A stretch of 64,000 bases of DNA from Eubacteriaceae bacterium ES3 (lineage in GTDB: Bacteria > Bacillota > Clostridia > Eubacteriales > Eubacteriaceae), in the NCBI GenBank assembly GCA_030586155.1, contig CP130741.1, positions 1,420,680 through 1,484,679 on the forward strand, in the 5' to 3' direction. The notes beneath the pieces were generated by a model. The model was not told the DNA's origin. It worked only from the letters and a program-made list of their open reading frames with translations, and did no database searches. A program made the translations under genes and the position numbers. Shown piece by piece: positions 1 to 8,164 of this stretch; the stretch's first letter is position 1, and each line of letters opens with the position of its first letter.

Positions 1-128
1 GTCAAATCCCCTTCTGTTATTTCAAAATGTACCTGCCTGTTTTTTAAAAGCCTGGTGAGAACCAAACCCATCGAGACCTGATCGGTAATACCTTCCACTA
101 AAAAGAGAACAACTTTTTTTCTAGTCAT
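1..128 (-). CDS. Partial gene, N-terminus of TOPRIM-like partner of the AAA ATPase
   Basis: An ATG at 126-128 (minus strand) opens a frame that runs off the left edge of the window. The product starts MTRKKVVLFLVEGITDQVSM, a hydrophobic strand followed by EGxTD, which resembles the first acidic motif of TOPRIM or OLD-type nuclease domains. It overlaps the last 8 bases of the upstream ATPase gene, so translation is probably coupled. AAA ATPases paired with TOPRIM or DUF4435 proteins are known from OLD, Gabija and PARIS defence systems. Only about 42 residues are visible, so the family is inferred from the motif and the neighbour. Confidence 0.6.
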   Translation of the reverse strand, partial: MTRKKVVLFLVEGITDQVSMGLVLTRLLKNRQVHFEITEGDL

Positions 129-1491
129 GCAAAAGCCTCCCGGCCTTTCTAAAGGCCCGACTAATTTCAAAGACATTGGTAGAGGCGTAAATCTCTTCTC
201 TCTGGCCGCCCAGGTTAATTGTGCGCAAATAGAGATCGCGCATATTATTGTCGCCGTTATCTTCGGAAAAACGAATATAGCGGTTTTGCGCATTGGTGGT
301 GGTAAAAAGCATTGAAGACTTATGAATCATTTCTAGCGGTCGCAGGTTGTGCGAGGTAAATAATAACTGGCCTTTGCCATTTTTTTCAAGGACTTCCAGC
401 AGTTCACCAAGGAGATATTCGTAAACACCGGCATCCAATTCGTCAATGGCCACGCAGATTCCGGGGAAATGGTAAACAGCGATGAGCAGATTTAGGATTG
501 ATAGAATTTTTTTAATCCCTTCGGACTCGTATCTTAAGGGGACTTGATGTTGATTGCGAACAGACAGGATTTCGAAACGAATCCCTTCCTCCCCACTTGC
601 TGTCATCTGGGGTCCATAATTTTTAACAGTTAATGCCATGTCAGGGATCATGGCGGTGATGACCAGATTAATACTTTCGATTATTTGTTGAAGCAGTTGA
701 AATGTTTTTTGGGGAAAAATTGAAGGTTCGGATAGTGAAATGGGCAGATCGCCAAAAACGTCCCGGTTGTCATATTCCTGAATAAATGAAAAGGGCATGA
801 CCATATTGAGGTTGATAAAGCTGGAGTGAATGCTTTTAATGACAAACAGATTTTTAGTAGCGTAACGTTTTAAGATCGTTAAAAGGAGAGATAAATCTGG
901 GATATCTGCTGTTTCTAAAAGATGGAGTAGCTCGTCAGAAAAGAAAAAGGAGCGACATTCCTTAAATGCCAGTTTTTTAGCTACGGCAGCATCGATGAAA
1001 CGATCCTGATTGTTTTGAATTAAGGCATTAAATTGCTCTTGTGGTGTAAAGAGTAGCTCTTGATTATCGATTTGATATTCCAGCTTTACCACTTGACTAT
1101 CGGTGAGCGCTCTTTTAAAGAAAAGTTTTTCCTCGGTGATTGCGGGACGGTTTTCCGAATTTTGTATTTTAAAGCGATAGTCAAAATTAAAGGCATCGCC
1201 ATTATGACTGATCCAAAAGGAAAACTGGCACTCAGCTGATTTTTCCCCCTTGGTTAGATAATTCATTATTTCAGGTGGTAAGGAGCTTCCCGACATCAAC
1301 CTCTTTAGGAAATCCAGCACTTCGATAACAGCTGTTTTACCTGAACCATTTTGGCCATAAATCCCTAGAATATCGGCATTCATTTCATCAATCGGCTCAG
1401 CCAGCTTGCCCAGATGATCTATTTTTCCGTAGCAGACATTTTTGATGTTGTTAATTTCAATTGTGCAGATTCTGACTATGATATCTTTCAT
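121..1491 (-). CDS. AAA family ATPase (AAA_15/AAA_21, RecF/ABC-like)
   Basis: 456 residues. Walker A is GQNGSGKT at about 46-53, preceded by an N-terminal strand pattern typical of SMC/RecF-like ATPases. A signature-like segment (RYESEGIKK) lies in the C-terminal half, followed by Walker B (CVAIDELDAG) and an H-loop (FTSHN). This arrangement is that of the AAA_15/AAA_21 ATPases often found in defence or DNA-repair modules. GGGGTGGAGA just before the ATG is a usable ribosome binding site. The gene overlaps the following minus-strand gene, whose product starts with an EGxTD motif, by 8 bases, so the two form a coupled pair. The ATPase assignment is firm; a defence role is inference from the pairing. 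Confidence 0.85.
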   Translation of the reverse strand: MKDIIVRICTIEINNIKNVCYGKIDHLGKLAEPIDEMNADILGIYGQNGSGKTAVIEVLDFLKRLMSGSSLPPEIMNYLTKGEKSAECQFSFWISHNGDAFNFDYRFKIQNSENRPAITEEKLFFKRALTDSQVVKLEYQIDNQELLFTPQEQFNALIQNNQDRFIDAAVAKKLAFKECRSFFFSDELLHLLETADIPDLSLLLTILKRYATKNLFVIKSIHSSFINLNMVMPFSFIQEYDNRDVFGDLPISLSEPSIFPQKTFQLLQQIIESINLVITAMIPDMALTVKNYGPQMTASGEEGIRFEILSVRNQHQVPLRYESEGIKKILSILNLLIAVYHFPGICVAIDELDAGVYEYLLGELLEVLEKNGKGQLLFTSHNLRPLEMIHKSSMLFTTTNAQNRYIRFSEDNGDNNMRDLYLRTINLGGQREEIYASTNVFEISRAFRKAGRLLHD

Positions 1492-1659
1492 TCTCCACCC
1501 CCCTTTAATTTTCTGTACATTAGAACTGATAGCTGATAGTAATTTTATTCCCTTTCTTCATTTAGATAAACGACACAATTATTAATTCGAATCTCATGAT
1601 TGAAGAAACAGAACAGATTAAATATGCTTTGTCATGATAGGCAATTATAAAGAATTCGT

Positions 1660-1952
1660 TCAATTCGATAGTATAAGTTCCAAATCCGACTTGATATATG
1701 ATTCGTTCATTATATTATCCTGGGAAATTAAGTTAATGAAATATATTGGCAGTAAATATCTTTTTGTAATATCTTCACTAATATCAGAAGGTACAAGCAA
1801 GTTTCCGTTCTCATTGGAGGGTTTTCTATCGATATTTCAACATATCCTTCATTGTAGTCCCAGTCAGTAGCGTTAATAGCGCTGAGCTTGGAAAAATTCA
1901 GTACCCAGTAGCTGGCTGTATCATCGATGGTTGATTGGATTAGTATCATCAC
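1660..1952 (-). pseudogene. Small unknown gene broken by one frameshift
   Basis: A frame starts at GTG 1952 or ATG 1949, two bases after the exonuclease stop, and encodes a protein-like segment (SYWVLNFSKLSAINATDWDY, then EGYVEISIENPP). Near 1808-1820 the coding signal moves to another frame, which continues as ENGNLLVPSDISEDITKRYL and ends at the TCA (TGA) at 1660-1662. Together the two parts give about 97 codons of plausible protein. The family is not recognised. It could be a recently inactivated gene or a sequencing error in the CCTCCAATGAG stretch. Confidence 0.45.
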
Positions 1953-1954
1953 TC

Positions 1955-2512
1955 TTATAACCTGGCAACAGAGTATTTCTCAAATTTATGGTTGAGGAGT
2001 TTCATGATCATCAACTCATCAATCGCATCAGTCAAGGCATTGTGAAGCTCATGGTATTGGTGTTTTTCACTTAAAATCCGATAGATATTTTCGACACCAT
2101 AGCCGCGCTTCATGCGGCCGGATTTGCAGCATTCAAAATGATCCTTAATGCTTGGATTGTGCTGCCGATAGGCAGCGATCTTCATGATGTCATACCAGTT
2201 AAGATGTCCCAATTCCGGCAGGTGGAGGTGATCAAATGCAGCGTTGTAGGCAAATATCGAGTCGGCCTTGTAATCTGCCAAAAAAATTTTCAAATTAGTC
2301 ATTGCTTCGCGTCGCGAACATTCAAGATCAGGAACGATCCCCGTGGTATAAAGGGCATGGGAGTACATTCCGCCGTGGTCTTTATAGGGTGTTAAAATAT
2401 AGTAACGCTTGTCGATTGGATCAAAGGTTTTTGCGTCAGCAACGACAACTCCAACGGACATTACTGCATCATCCCAGGTGGTTTCAGTATCAATGACGGC
2501 AAATTTACTCAT
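1955..2512 (-). CDS. DEDDh-type 3'-5' exonuclease (DnaQ/RNase T-like)
   Basis: 185 residues forming a single DnaQ-like exonuclease domain. The metal-binding motifs are visible: ExoI as VIDTETTWDD near residue 7, ExoII in AYNAAFDHLHL in the middle, and ExoIII as HNALTDAIDE near the C-terminus, so this is the DEDDh subtype. The length suits a stand-alone exonuclease rather than a polymerase subunit. The start codon overlaps the stop of a 49-codon ORF upstream (TAA 2505-2507 lies inside this gene's first codons), which implies translational coupling. The likely role is trimming of DNA or RNA ends; the substrate cannot be read from the sequence. Confidence 0.85.
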   Translation of the reverse strand: MSKFAVIDTETTWDDAVMSVGVVVADAKTFDPIDKRYYILTPYKDHGGMYSHALYTTGIVPDLECSRREAMTNLKIFLADYKADSIFAYNAAFDHLHLPELGHLNWYDIMKIAAYRQHNPSIKDHFECCKSGRMKRGYGVENIYRILSEKHQYHELHNALTDAIDELMIMKLLNHKFEKYSVARL

Positions 2513-2654
2513 GGCTTGCTCCTTTTACAATAATACCAGATTGCTGATCAAGGCAGTAATCAATGGCTGACTGACTCTGATTTAGCTTTAAAATTTTCCA
2601 GTTATTGAGGTTAAGATGACAGTAATAGTAATCAAAATAGTATTTTCGTTTCAT
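2505..2654 (-). CDS. 49-residue hypothetical protein coupled to the exonuclease
   Basis: ATG at 2652-2654 follows GAGGAAAC. The frame runs MKRKYYFDYYYCHLNLNNWK and ends GASHE before a TAA at 2505-2507 that overlaps the exonuclease start. The good ribosome binding site, the 8-base overlap and the promoter and operator just upstream argue that it is translated. It is rich in Tyr and Asn, and no family is recognised. It may be a true small protein or a leader peptide that couples translation into the exonuclease. Confidence 0.5.
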   Translation of the reverse strand: MKRKYYFDYYYCHLNLNNWKILKLNQSQSAIDYCLDQQSGIIVKGASHE

Positions 2655-2663
2655 GTTTCCTCA

Positions 2664-2693
2664 CTTTGTATAGTATTTGACCGAACAGTCGGT
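2664..2693 (-). promoter_or_regulatory. Candidate promoter with TetR-type palindromic operator
   Basis: Bases 2680-2693 read ACCGAACAGTCGGT, a perfect 5-bp inverted repeat with a 4-base spacer, of the kind bound by TetR/AcrR repressors. On the minus strand it lies immediately upstream of a TACTAT -10-like hexamer and about 25 bases before the ATG of the 49-codon ORF, so a bound repressor would block the promoter. No cognate repressor gene is adjacent. Confidence 0.5.
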
Positions 2694-2779
2694 TTAGCTT
2701 TTTTAAAACATCGTTATGGCACCAGCTTTGGATCCTTTATTAGAAACTCTTTACGTATATGGCAGCATATGAGCTTTGG

Positions 2780-3355
2780 TTAATCATAAAACGTCACATT
2801 ATTAGTGGTTCCATCCGTTAAAATAACTGCCTGCAATAATGAACCGTCAGGGTTAACCCATACATAAATGTAGCTAATCTGATTGTCTTCAAAAGGGATT
2901 TGAGTTGCATCAATCTGTGTTCCATCACACCCCAGAATATTGACAATCTCATCATAAGTGGAACCAACAGGAATACTGTCAGCCTGATCTTCTGTTACAG
3001 TTTTACTTGTCAAAAAAGCAAGGTCTTTATGACTAGGATAAAATAGTGTCTTGCTGATTAACAATCCATCCTCATCAAATAAGGCGCTCACGCCAAAGCC
3101 AGTTTCTTCATTAACATAAGTATAACTGTTTTCTATTCCTGTATTCTCTTCAGGCGTGACTTGAAGACTCGCATCAACATCTTCTTTTGATTGTCCAAAT
3201 TGAATGCGATCATAAAATTCATACACAATTTCGCTGGAAGCAATTGTCGTTTCAGAGGATTCTATAGCTGTTTCACTACTGTTACCGTCGCAGCCGGACA
3301 TTAATAACACCACCGTCATCAATAAAATCATCACTAGAGTATTCTTTTTCATCAT
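2780..3355 (-). CDS. Secreted lipoprotein, BLIP/DUF3862-like
   Basis: 191 residues with a lipoprotein signal: charged MMKKN, a hydrophobic stretch and the lipobox LMSGC near residue 22, so it should be anchored outside the membrane. The mature part is low-complexity Ser/Thr/Glu for about 20 residues and then has two related units. The first contains IQFGQSKEDVDASL and the second IPVGSTYDEIVNILG, the pattern of the SmpA/BLIP-like fold (DUF3862). Proteins with this fold usually bind other proteins or the cell wall. No operon partner is evident. The fold call is moderate and the function is unknown. Confidence 0.7.
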   Translation of the reverse strand: MMKKNTLVMILLMTVVLLMSGCDGNSSETAIESSETTIASSEIVYEFYDRIQFGQSKEDVDASLQVTPEENTGIENSYTYVNEETGFGVSALFDEDGLLISKTLFYPSHKDLAFLTSKTVTEDQADSIPVGSTYDEIVNILGCDGTQIDATQIPFEDNQISYIYVWVNPDGSLLQAVILTDGTTNNVTFYD

Positions 3356-3555
3356 CGTTTCCTTTCATTTTAATATATTACGACTAATGTTTATTTAAAG
3401 CCTATTATAAATTTACCCCAAATATGTGGTTTTTATCTTTTTTCATAATTGATACACATAGGTTTTAAATTTTGAACACTATAGCAACACATTGCTAGCG
3501 TAAAATATTGATAATCTAATTTAAACAATGAGCAAATACAATTAAAGAGGGAAAA

Positions 3556-3762
3556 ATGATGTTAGAAAAATTTAATGAGGAACAGAAAAGAATTATAAAA
3601 AGTGGTTTTATCGATGGTCTTGATGCATCAATCTACGCTAACCCCAATTATTCAGCCAATTATATGCGACAAATGTATGTTGCTATGATGCTTAATTACT
3701 TTAATAGTCGTAATAAAAGGACCCCGAAATATCTTGAAACGATGGCCTTATTTGCTGATTAG
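3556..3762 (+). CDS. Small conserved-looking protein with an 'xYANPxY...QM' motif
   Basis: 68 residues after AAAGAGGG, a good ribosome binding site. The sequence FIDGLDASIYANPNYSANYM with QMYVAMM following resembles short helical units (ANPxFxxxQMxxI) that recur in clostridial hypothetical proteins. It has no membrane segment or Cys. It is divergent from the lipoprotein gene and alone in its transcript. The function is not known. Confidence 0.6.
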   Translation: MMLEKFNEEQKRIIKSGFIDGLDASIYANPNYSANYMRQMYVAMMLNYFNSRNKRTPKYLETMALFAD

Positions 3763-3810
3763 TGACTAGACTTTTTAGTGAGTTTAGTTAATGTGACAAA
3801 TTTGTATTGA

Positions 3811-3862
3811 ACGCAAAGGGACGGCACTTTTGAGCTTCGCGCTCAATACCACCGTCCCTCGC
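3811..3862. repeat. REP-like palindrome (GGGACGG ... CCGTCCC)
   Basis: GGGACGG at 3818-3824 pairs with CCGTCCC at 3852-3858, with an inner hairpin (GAGC TTCGC GCTC). A degraded relative with the same left arm lies at 10641-10695. Such AAAGGGACGG palindromes are common short interspersed elements in Firmicutes and are associated with Y1 (IS200-like/RAYT) transposases. No such transposase is in this window. It may also end transcription of the large minus-strand gene that finishes at 3873. Confidence 0.6.
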
Positions 3863-3872
3863 GAGTTCCGCG

Positions 3873-6554
3873 TTACCAGTCAAAATATTGTTTTTTCAAT
3901 TGCTGGCATATCCTGACATCTGTTGAAAATAAAGAGACTTCATTCAACGAAGCTTCATCTATAGAAGCAATGTCTTTTGCAGTTTCAGCCGTAGTTGTTT
4001 CATCTTTTGCTTTATCATCTATCTCGGCTTCATTTCTATAATTTTCGCCAGCAGATATAACATTTGTTCTACTTAAAATAAAGCTTTTGTCATCAAAAAG
4101 CATAACTTTTGCATATGTATTGCCGCGTTTTGTAATTGCATTTCTTCCTAATCTAAGTTCTAGTTTGGAAGCTTTTTTGAACTCTGCTTCAGAAGCATAC
4201 ATATCTTCCTCATGATCCTTTCCAGGTCGAACCTTCATACCATATAATAATCTCACTTTTAAATCAGGATAATTCGACATAGCCGTTCCTAAGTTATTAA
4301 GCAAATTGTTAAATTGCCGGTCATCTAAAATAGGATCTACTATATAGATATATTTGCGTGCTGCTTCAATCTGCCTATACAATTCATCATCAAAATCCTG
4401 ATTAGTCAGCAACTTCGCCTTAATTCCTTCGAGTTCTTTTCTTAATTTGACAACTTTTGCTTTTTCAACGCTAAAGAAATTCTCATATTTCAACAAATCT
4501 TCCTCGATAGTAGAAATATTTCTTATTTGCGTTTGTATACTTTCTTCTAATTCTTTTTTCTCTTTTTTGAGTAAAGTGATGTCATTTTTAAGATTTTGCG
4601 TAATTTCCTTGTCTTTTATTTTATTAGTTTTCATTTTCTCAAGCAGCCTTGATTTTAAATAAATATCAAGTGATTTTTGTTTATGCTCCTGTTCTTTGTT
4701 ATTAATTTCTAATTTTTTACTTTCGAGTTCATTTTTAAACTCACTATTTATTTGCTGATGTTCATTTATCTCATCATCCTGTTTGTCACATAGTTGTAGC
4801 AGTTTCTCTTTTTGCTCATTCACGTATTCAAGATCTTCCAATAGTTTGTCATTTTCATCAATTTTCACTTCATAATTGCTCTCCAATTTTCTGAGCTCCT
4901 CTGTTTGCTCTGCAAGAGACTTACTTAGTTCATCAGATGTCGTTGTTTTTTCCAGTTGTTTCTGCAAAACCTCACAATCTTTTTCTTTTGCAACAATTTG
5001 ATTCTGTAAGTCGTCGATCTTATCGTAAGAAAATTTAATATCTGACAACAATTTTTCTTTTTGATTTTCAAAATCAGTTGCTTCATCTTTAATTTTTTGT
5101 CGCTCTAGGTCCCATATATTTTGTTGCTTATGTAATTCCATAATTTGAACTTCATACTCCGTCAATAGATCTTTATTTTTATCTGAACCGGAGTTTTCAT
5201 ATATGCTTATTACCTGTTGTAATTCCTCACGGGATAACTGAGTTTCCTGAAGTGCTACTGCTCTATCAATTTTAAAGAATGTTGGAGTTGATGAATGGTT
5301 CAAGCTAAACGTCATGGTTGCAAGATCCATGGTACTCGTCAAAAATGACAGTGAATACCCTCCTGTAATACGTTTTGCCAAAGATTTCGGTGATGTTGTG
5401 TTACAAACCTCAAATATTCTCTTTTCGACAAGGCTGAAATCTGCCAGGGAGAATTTTCTTATGAGGTCAAAGACAAAGTCTTGAGAAAATTCAGCATTAC
5501 AGAATATTTTTTTCCACATCCCAATGATCGTATTGGAGGTGTCTGTTTCAATAAAATTCAGCAATTGCTGGTATTTTTTTAAGTCAAGGGTCTTGTTTTC
5601 AAGGCTTTGCTGCAAATCTGTCTTTTCCTCAGTAAGTGATTTGTTTTCGATTTTCTTATCTTCAATAATTCGAAAAGAATCACTATTTTTTTTTGCCGAA
5701 TTATTGTCTGTCATAATTTTATTATTGGAAATAATTTGACGTTCAATGGCAGTTATTCTTTGTTTGATATCATCATTTTCAGCCGCCATATTATTGACTG
5801 ATTTCCAAAGATTATGGATGGTACGCACGTCTAAAAGCATTTTTTGTCTGGTTGTATTGTTGATTAGATCCAATGGCAGTTTACCTTTACTCTCGTTGAA
5901 ACCACCAGCACCAGATGCAGCAAGCCATACAAATCTTGCCAGTTTCCAAGTCGAAAGCCTTGCCCTAATCAAAGAATAGATAAGCGGTTGAATTGCGAAA
6001 AAAATACCAATCAATAATAAAGCTGGTAAATTCCAATAGACTATTGCTAGAAGTAGTGCTAATAAAAGTAATGCTTCACAAAGTATCGTTCCTAATAACA
6101 AATTCTCGAAGTCCGGCTTTGTTAGATTGGGATATTTTTGAAAAAGCAAATCATTGATCTCATAGACTGATTTTCCCTTAATCTCATTCTTGCTAAGTAT
6201 GCGTGATGATTTTTGGGTAACGCTCGCCAGTAATTCGTCATCGCTTTGAAAGTCATTTCCTCGGACAGCTTTTGTCAGAAGTCTTTTATATTCTTCTTTT
6301 AAGGCTGACATTGAATAATCCGAATACTCAATTTGTTTTTTTTCATAACGCTGCTGTACGGAATCTGGTTTTAAGCTATCACTTTTTTCCTCTAGTTTTG
6401 GAAAAAACAACGCTAAAAATGTAATGATAATTCTCTTTATATTATAAAACAGGACTTTGATATAAGTATCAGTATTAAATGTTGCCAATTCAGCAAGTTC
6501 ATTGACTGCTTCTGATTGACCAACGTTTTGAATTCCATCAAGTAGTGTTTTCAC
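3873..6554 (-). CDS. Large membrane-anchored coiled-coil protein with degenerate PLD-like C-terminus
   Basis: 893 residues. A hydrophobic segment lies at about 35-52 and a strong double membrane segment at 152-197. Long Glu/Lys/Gln-rich coiled coils fill about 250-340 and 450-740. The last 150 residues resemble a phospholipase D-like domain: YIYIVDPILDD near 750, then TYAKVMLFDDKSFILSRTN, which fits the HxK(x)4D region except that the catalytic His is Tyr. Enzymatic activity is therefore doubtful. It stands alone between a REP element and a long non-coding stretch, in an accessory region with a restriction remnant and an IS. A stress or defence scaffold is possible but not shown. Confidence 0.6.
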   Translation of the reverse strand: MKTLLDGIQNVGQSEAVNELAELATFNTDTYIKVLFYNIKRIIITFLALFFPKLEEKSDSLKPDSVQQRYEKKQIEYSDYSMSALKEEYKRLLTKAVRGNDFQSDDELLASVTQKSSRILSKNEIKGKSVYEINDLLFQKYPNLTKPDFENLLLGTILCEALLLLALLLAIVYWNLPALLLIGIFFAIQPLIYSLIRARLSTWKLARFVWLAASGAGGFNESKGKLPLDLINNTTRQKMLLDVRTIHNLWKSVNNMAAENDDIKQRITAIERQIISNNKIMTDNNSAKKNSDSFRIIEDKKIENKSLTEEKTDLQQSLENKTLDLKKYQQLLNFIETDTSNTIIGMWKKIFCNAEFSQDFVFDLIRKFSLADFSLVEKRIFEVCNTTSPKSLAKRITGGYSLSFLTSTMDLATMTFSLNHSSTPTFFKIDRAVALQETQLSREELQQVISIYENSGSDKNKDLLTEYEVQIMELHKQQNIWDLERQKIKDEATDFENQKEKLLSDIKFSYDKIDDLQNQIVAKEKDCEVLQKQLEKTTTSDELSKSLAEQTEELRKLESNYEVKIDENDKLLEDLEYVNEQKEKLLQLCDKQDDEINEHQQINSEFKNELESKKLEINNKEQEHKQKSLDIYLKSRLLEKMKTNKIKDKEITQNLKNDITLLKKEKKELEESIQTQIRNISTIEEDLLKYENFFSVEKAKVVKLRKELEGIKAKLLTNQDFDDELYRQIEAARKYIYIVDPILDDRQFNNLLNNLGTAMSNYPDLKVRLLYGMKVRPGKDHEEDMYASEAEFKKASKLELRLGRNAITKRGNTYAKVMLFDDKSFILSRTNVISAGENYRNEAEIDDKAKDETTTAETAKDIASIDEASLNEVSLFSTDVRICQQLKKQYFDW

Positions 6555-6979
6555 AAATGTTTACCTCTCATGTAACCAGATAGTTCTAGGTTTATTTATC
6601 CTTATAATTAGAATCTGTTTAATCTTTGATTTCGATAATTTTTAGAAGATTGTTTTCATGTTAGACCTAATGGGTTGTTGGCTCCTATTTTTGAATAGAG
6701 TCTTTGTAACTTTATCGTCAATTTATCGTTTTTCTTTAGATTTGTTTTCTTATATATTTCATCAAAAAATCATAAAAACAAATTTATTTACCCGGATAAA
6801 CAACTTTTCAAAAATGTCAAGTAAATACAAAAAAATTAACTAAATCATGAGCTATAGACAGTCAAGAAAAGGGGATAATATTACTTTTATTGGATCAGCT
6901 TGTCTAGTTATCGGAGGAACTGTTGCTTTGATTTGAGTTATGCTATAATGAATAAAATATTTTAATAAAAGGATGACAG
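6555..6979. other. Intergenic region, mostly AT-rich
   Basis: The upstream regions of the divergent coiled-coil gene and the Sel1-like gene. A 29-codon frame at 6847-6936 (MSYRQSRKGDNITFIG start, then a short hydrophobic tail) may be a gene remnant. TGCTATAAT at 6942-6950 is an extended -10 element for the gene at 6980. No other gene-like signal was seen. Confidence 0.5.
6942..6950 (+). promoter_or_regulatory. Extended -10 promoter element
   Basis: A consensus TATAAT at 6944-6949 is preceded by TG one base before the hexamer, 30 bases upstream of the ATG at 6980. A -35 match is weak (TTGCTT-like), as is usual for extended -10 promoters. Confidence 0.45.
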
Positions 6980-7204
6980 ATGAACGAGAACAAACTCAAT
7001 TTACTCCGTATGCTAGTCAATGATGGTGATGAAGTGGCGCTACAGGAATTAGCCGATTATTATTATTTTAAAACCAACAAACAAACCCTCTCGTTTCAAG
7101 TCAGGCAAGAGGGTTTAAATGTTTATCACCAATTGGCCGAAACAGGTAACGCTCATGACATGGCGACCCTGGGCGTTATCTATTATGAAGGGCTTATTCT
7201 ATAA
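6980..7204 (+). CDS. Short Sel1/TPR-like repeat protein
   Basis: 74 residues following AAAGGATGACAG. The helix pairs (EVALQELADYYYF and AHDMATLGVIYYEG) have the Ala/Leu/Gly/Tyr spacing of Sel1-like repeats, giving roughly one and a half units. Full Sel1 proteins are longer, so this may be a trimmed copy, but a perfect terminator directly after the stop suggests a finished gene. The IS5 element inserted 56 bases beyond does not touch it. The role is presumably protein binding. Confidence 0.6.
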   Translation: MNENKLNLLRMLVNDGDEVALQELADYYYFKTNKQTLSFQVRQEGLNVYHQLAETGNAHDMATLGVIYYEGLIL

Positions 7205-7236
7205 AAAAAGAGACATTTATAGAGATGTCTCTTTTT
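7205..7236. terminator. Intrinsic terminator after the Sel1-like gene
   Basis: A perfect 12-bp stem, AAAAAGAGACAT (7205-7216) with ATGTCTCTTTTT (7225-7236). The stem's own T-run serves the plus strand and the A-run would serve the minus strand. Confidence 0.85.
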
Positions 7237-7288
7237 CAGTGTCATAAGAAATATTTGCTAGGGTGTGTCTGAAAAGTCAAAACACCAA

Positions 7289-7714
7289 TTATTTTGACAA
7301 AAGCCAGATGCCAGCAATGTAAACAAAGCTACAAAACGAAGATGCCAGCTTGTCATAACGAGTCGCAACTCTACGAAAATGTTTGATTTTATTGAAAAAG
7401 CATTCAACCAGATGGCGTTCTTTATAAAGCCACCAGTCACAGTCCCAGGGTTCTTTGGTGTTTGACTTTGGCGGAATTGTATAGGTTGCACCCTGTGAAG
7501 TGATATAAGTCCGGATCTCTTTAGTTCCATAAGCTTTATCACCCAAAATGTTGGCATTTTTGATTTCAATGTTTGCCAGTAGACCAATTGCAGCGGTATT
7601 ATCGCTAATCTGGCCGCCTGAAAGTTCAAAGTGAATCGGATTACCCAGAGCGTCGACGACTGCGTGAATTTTAGTCGTGTTACCGCCCCGGCTTTTACCG
7701 ATGTATTGATTCAC
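7289..7714 (-). CDS. IS5-family transposase, OrfB (catalytic C-terminal part)
   Basis: 141 residues shown from a GTG, but in practice expressed by -1 frameshifting from OrfA. It carries a catalytic Asp in KIHAVVDALGNP, the GDKAYG motif, and the ERHLVECFFNKIKHFRR block with the catalytic Glu and the downstream Arg/Lys. The C-terminus (YIAGIWLLSK) is typical of the group. No independent ribosome binding site is obvious. Confidence 0.85.
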   Translation of the reverse strand: MNQYIGKSRGGNTTKIHAVVDALGNPIHFELSGGQISDNTAAIGLLANIEIKNANILGDKAYGTKEIRTYITSQGATYTIPPKSNTKEPWDCDWWLYKERHLVECFFNKIKHFRRVATRYDKLASSFCSFVYIAGIWLLSK

Positions 7715-7722
7715 TTCTGCAT

Positions 7723-8058
7723 TTACAGCCCCTTTTTAGCACCAGCACTGTGCTGATGCGCTTTTACAATGGTTGAATCAATGCTGAGATTTTCAAAGTC
7801 AGCATCGGTATTTAAGGCATGAAAAATATTTGCCAGTGTTTCGTCATCACGCCATTTACAGAAACGGCTGTAGACCGTTTTCCACGAACCAAAACGTTCG
7901 GGAAGATCTCGCCACGCAGCACCACTTCGCGCAATCCATAAAATTGCGTTGAAGATTAACCGATTATCTTTTGGCGGTCGACCAGTTTTCGCTTTGGGAA
8001 ATAAAGCTTTAATCTGTTCCCATTGTTCGTCTGTAATTTCATAGCGTTTTGATGGCAT
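7723..8058 (-). CDS. IS5-family transposase, OrfA
   Basis: 111 residues: the DUF4096-like N-terminal domain (ITDEQWEQIKALFP, GRPPKDNR, ARSGAAWRDLPERFG), then the first catalytic Asp in LSIDSTIVKAHQHSAGAKKG. The frame stops right after an A5G4 run (bases 7729-7737 on the complement). A -1 slip there joins it to OrfB and restores the DDE transposase. Upstream of the run both parts are free of stops. Confidence 0.85.
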   Translation of the reverse strand: MPSKRYEITDEQWEQIKALFPKAKTGRPPKDNRLIFNAILWIARSGAAWRDLPERFGSWKTVYSRFCKWRDDETLANIFHALNTDADFENLSIDSTIVKAHQHSAGAKKGL

Positions 8059-8164
8059 TATCGTGCTCCCAACGTTTTGGTTTTATTTTAAAACGCATTG
8101 TGGTGATTGTAAAGATTTTGTTTTCAGACACGCCCTAGTGTCGCTTTGTCTGAAATGCAAGAAA

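Larger units (their letters stand above)
7261..8135 (-). mobile_element. IS5-family insertion sequence (IS427-like), 875 bp
   Basis: Terminal inverted repeats GGGTGTGTCTGAAAA (7261-7275) and TTTTCAGACACGCCC (8121-8135) differ at one position. They are flanked by TA on both sides (7259-7260 and 8136-8137), consistent with a 2-bp target duplication. Inside are two overlapping transposase frames, as in the IS427 group. All parts look intact, so the element is probably functional or recently arrived. Confidence 0.9.

Noticed and set aside
6658-6843. A 61-codon plus-strand frame
   Set aside because: No ribosome binding site and a composition explained by AT-rich sequence.
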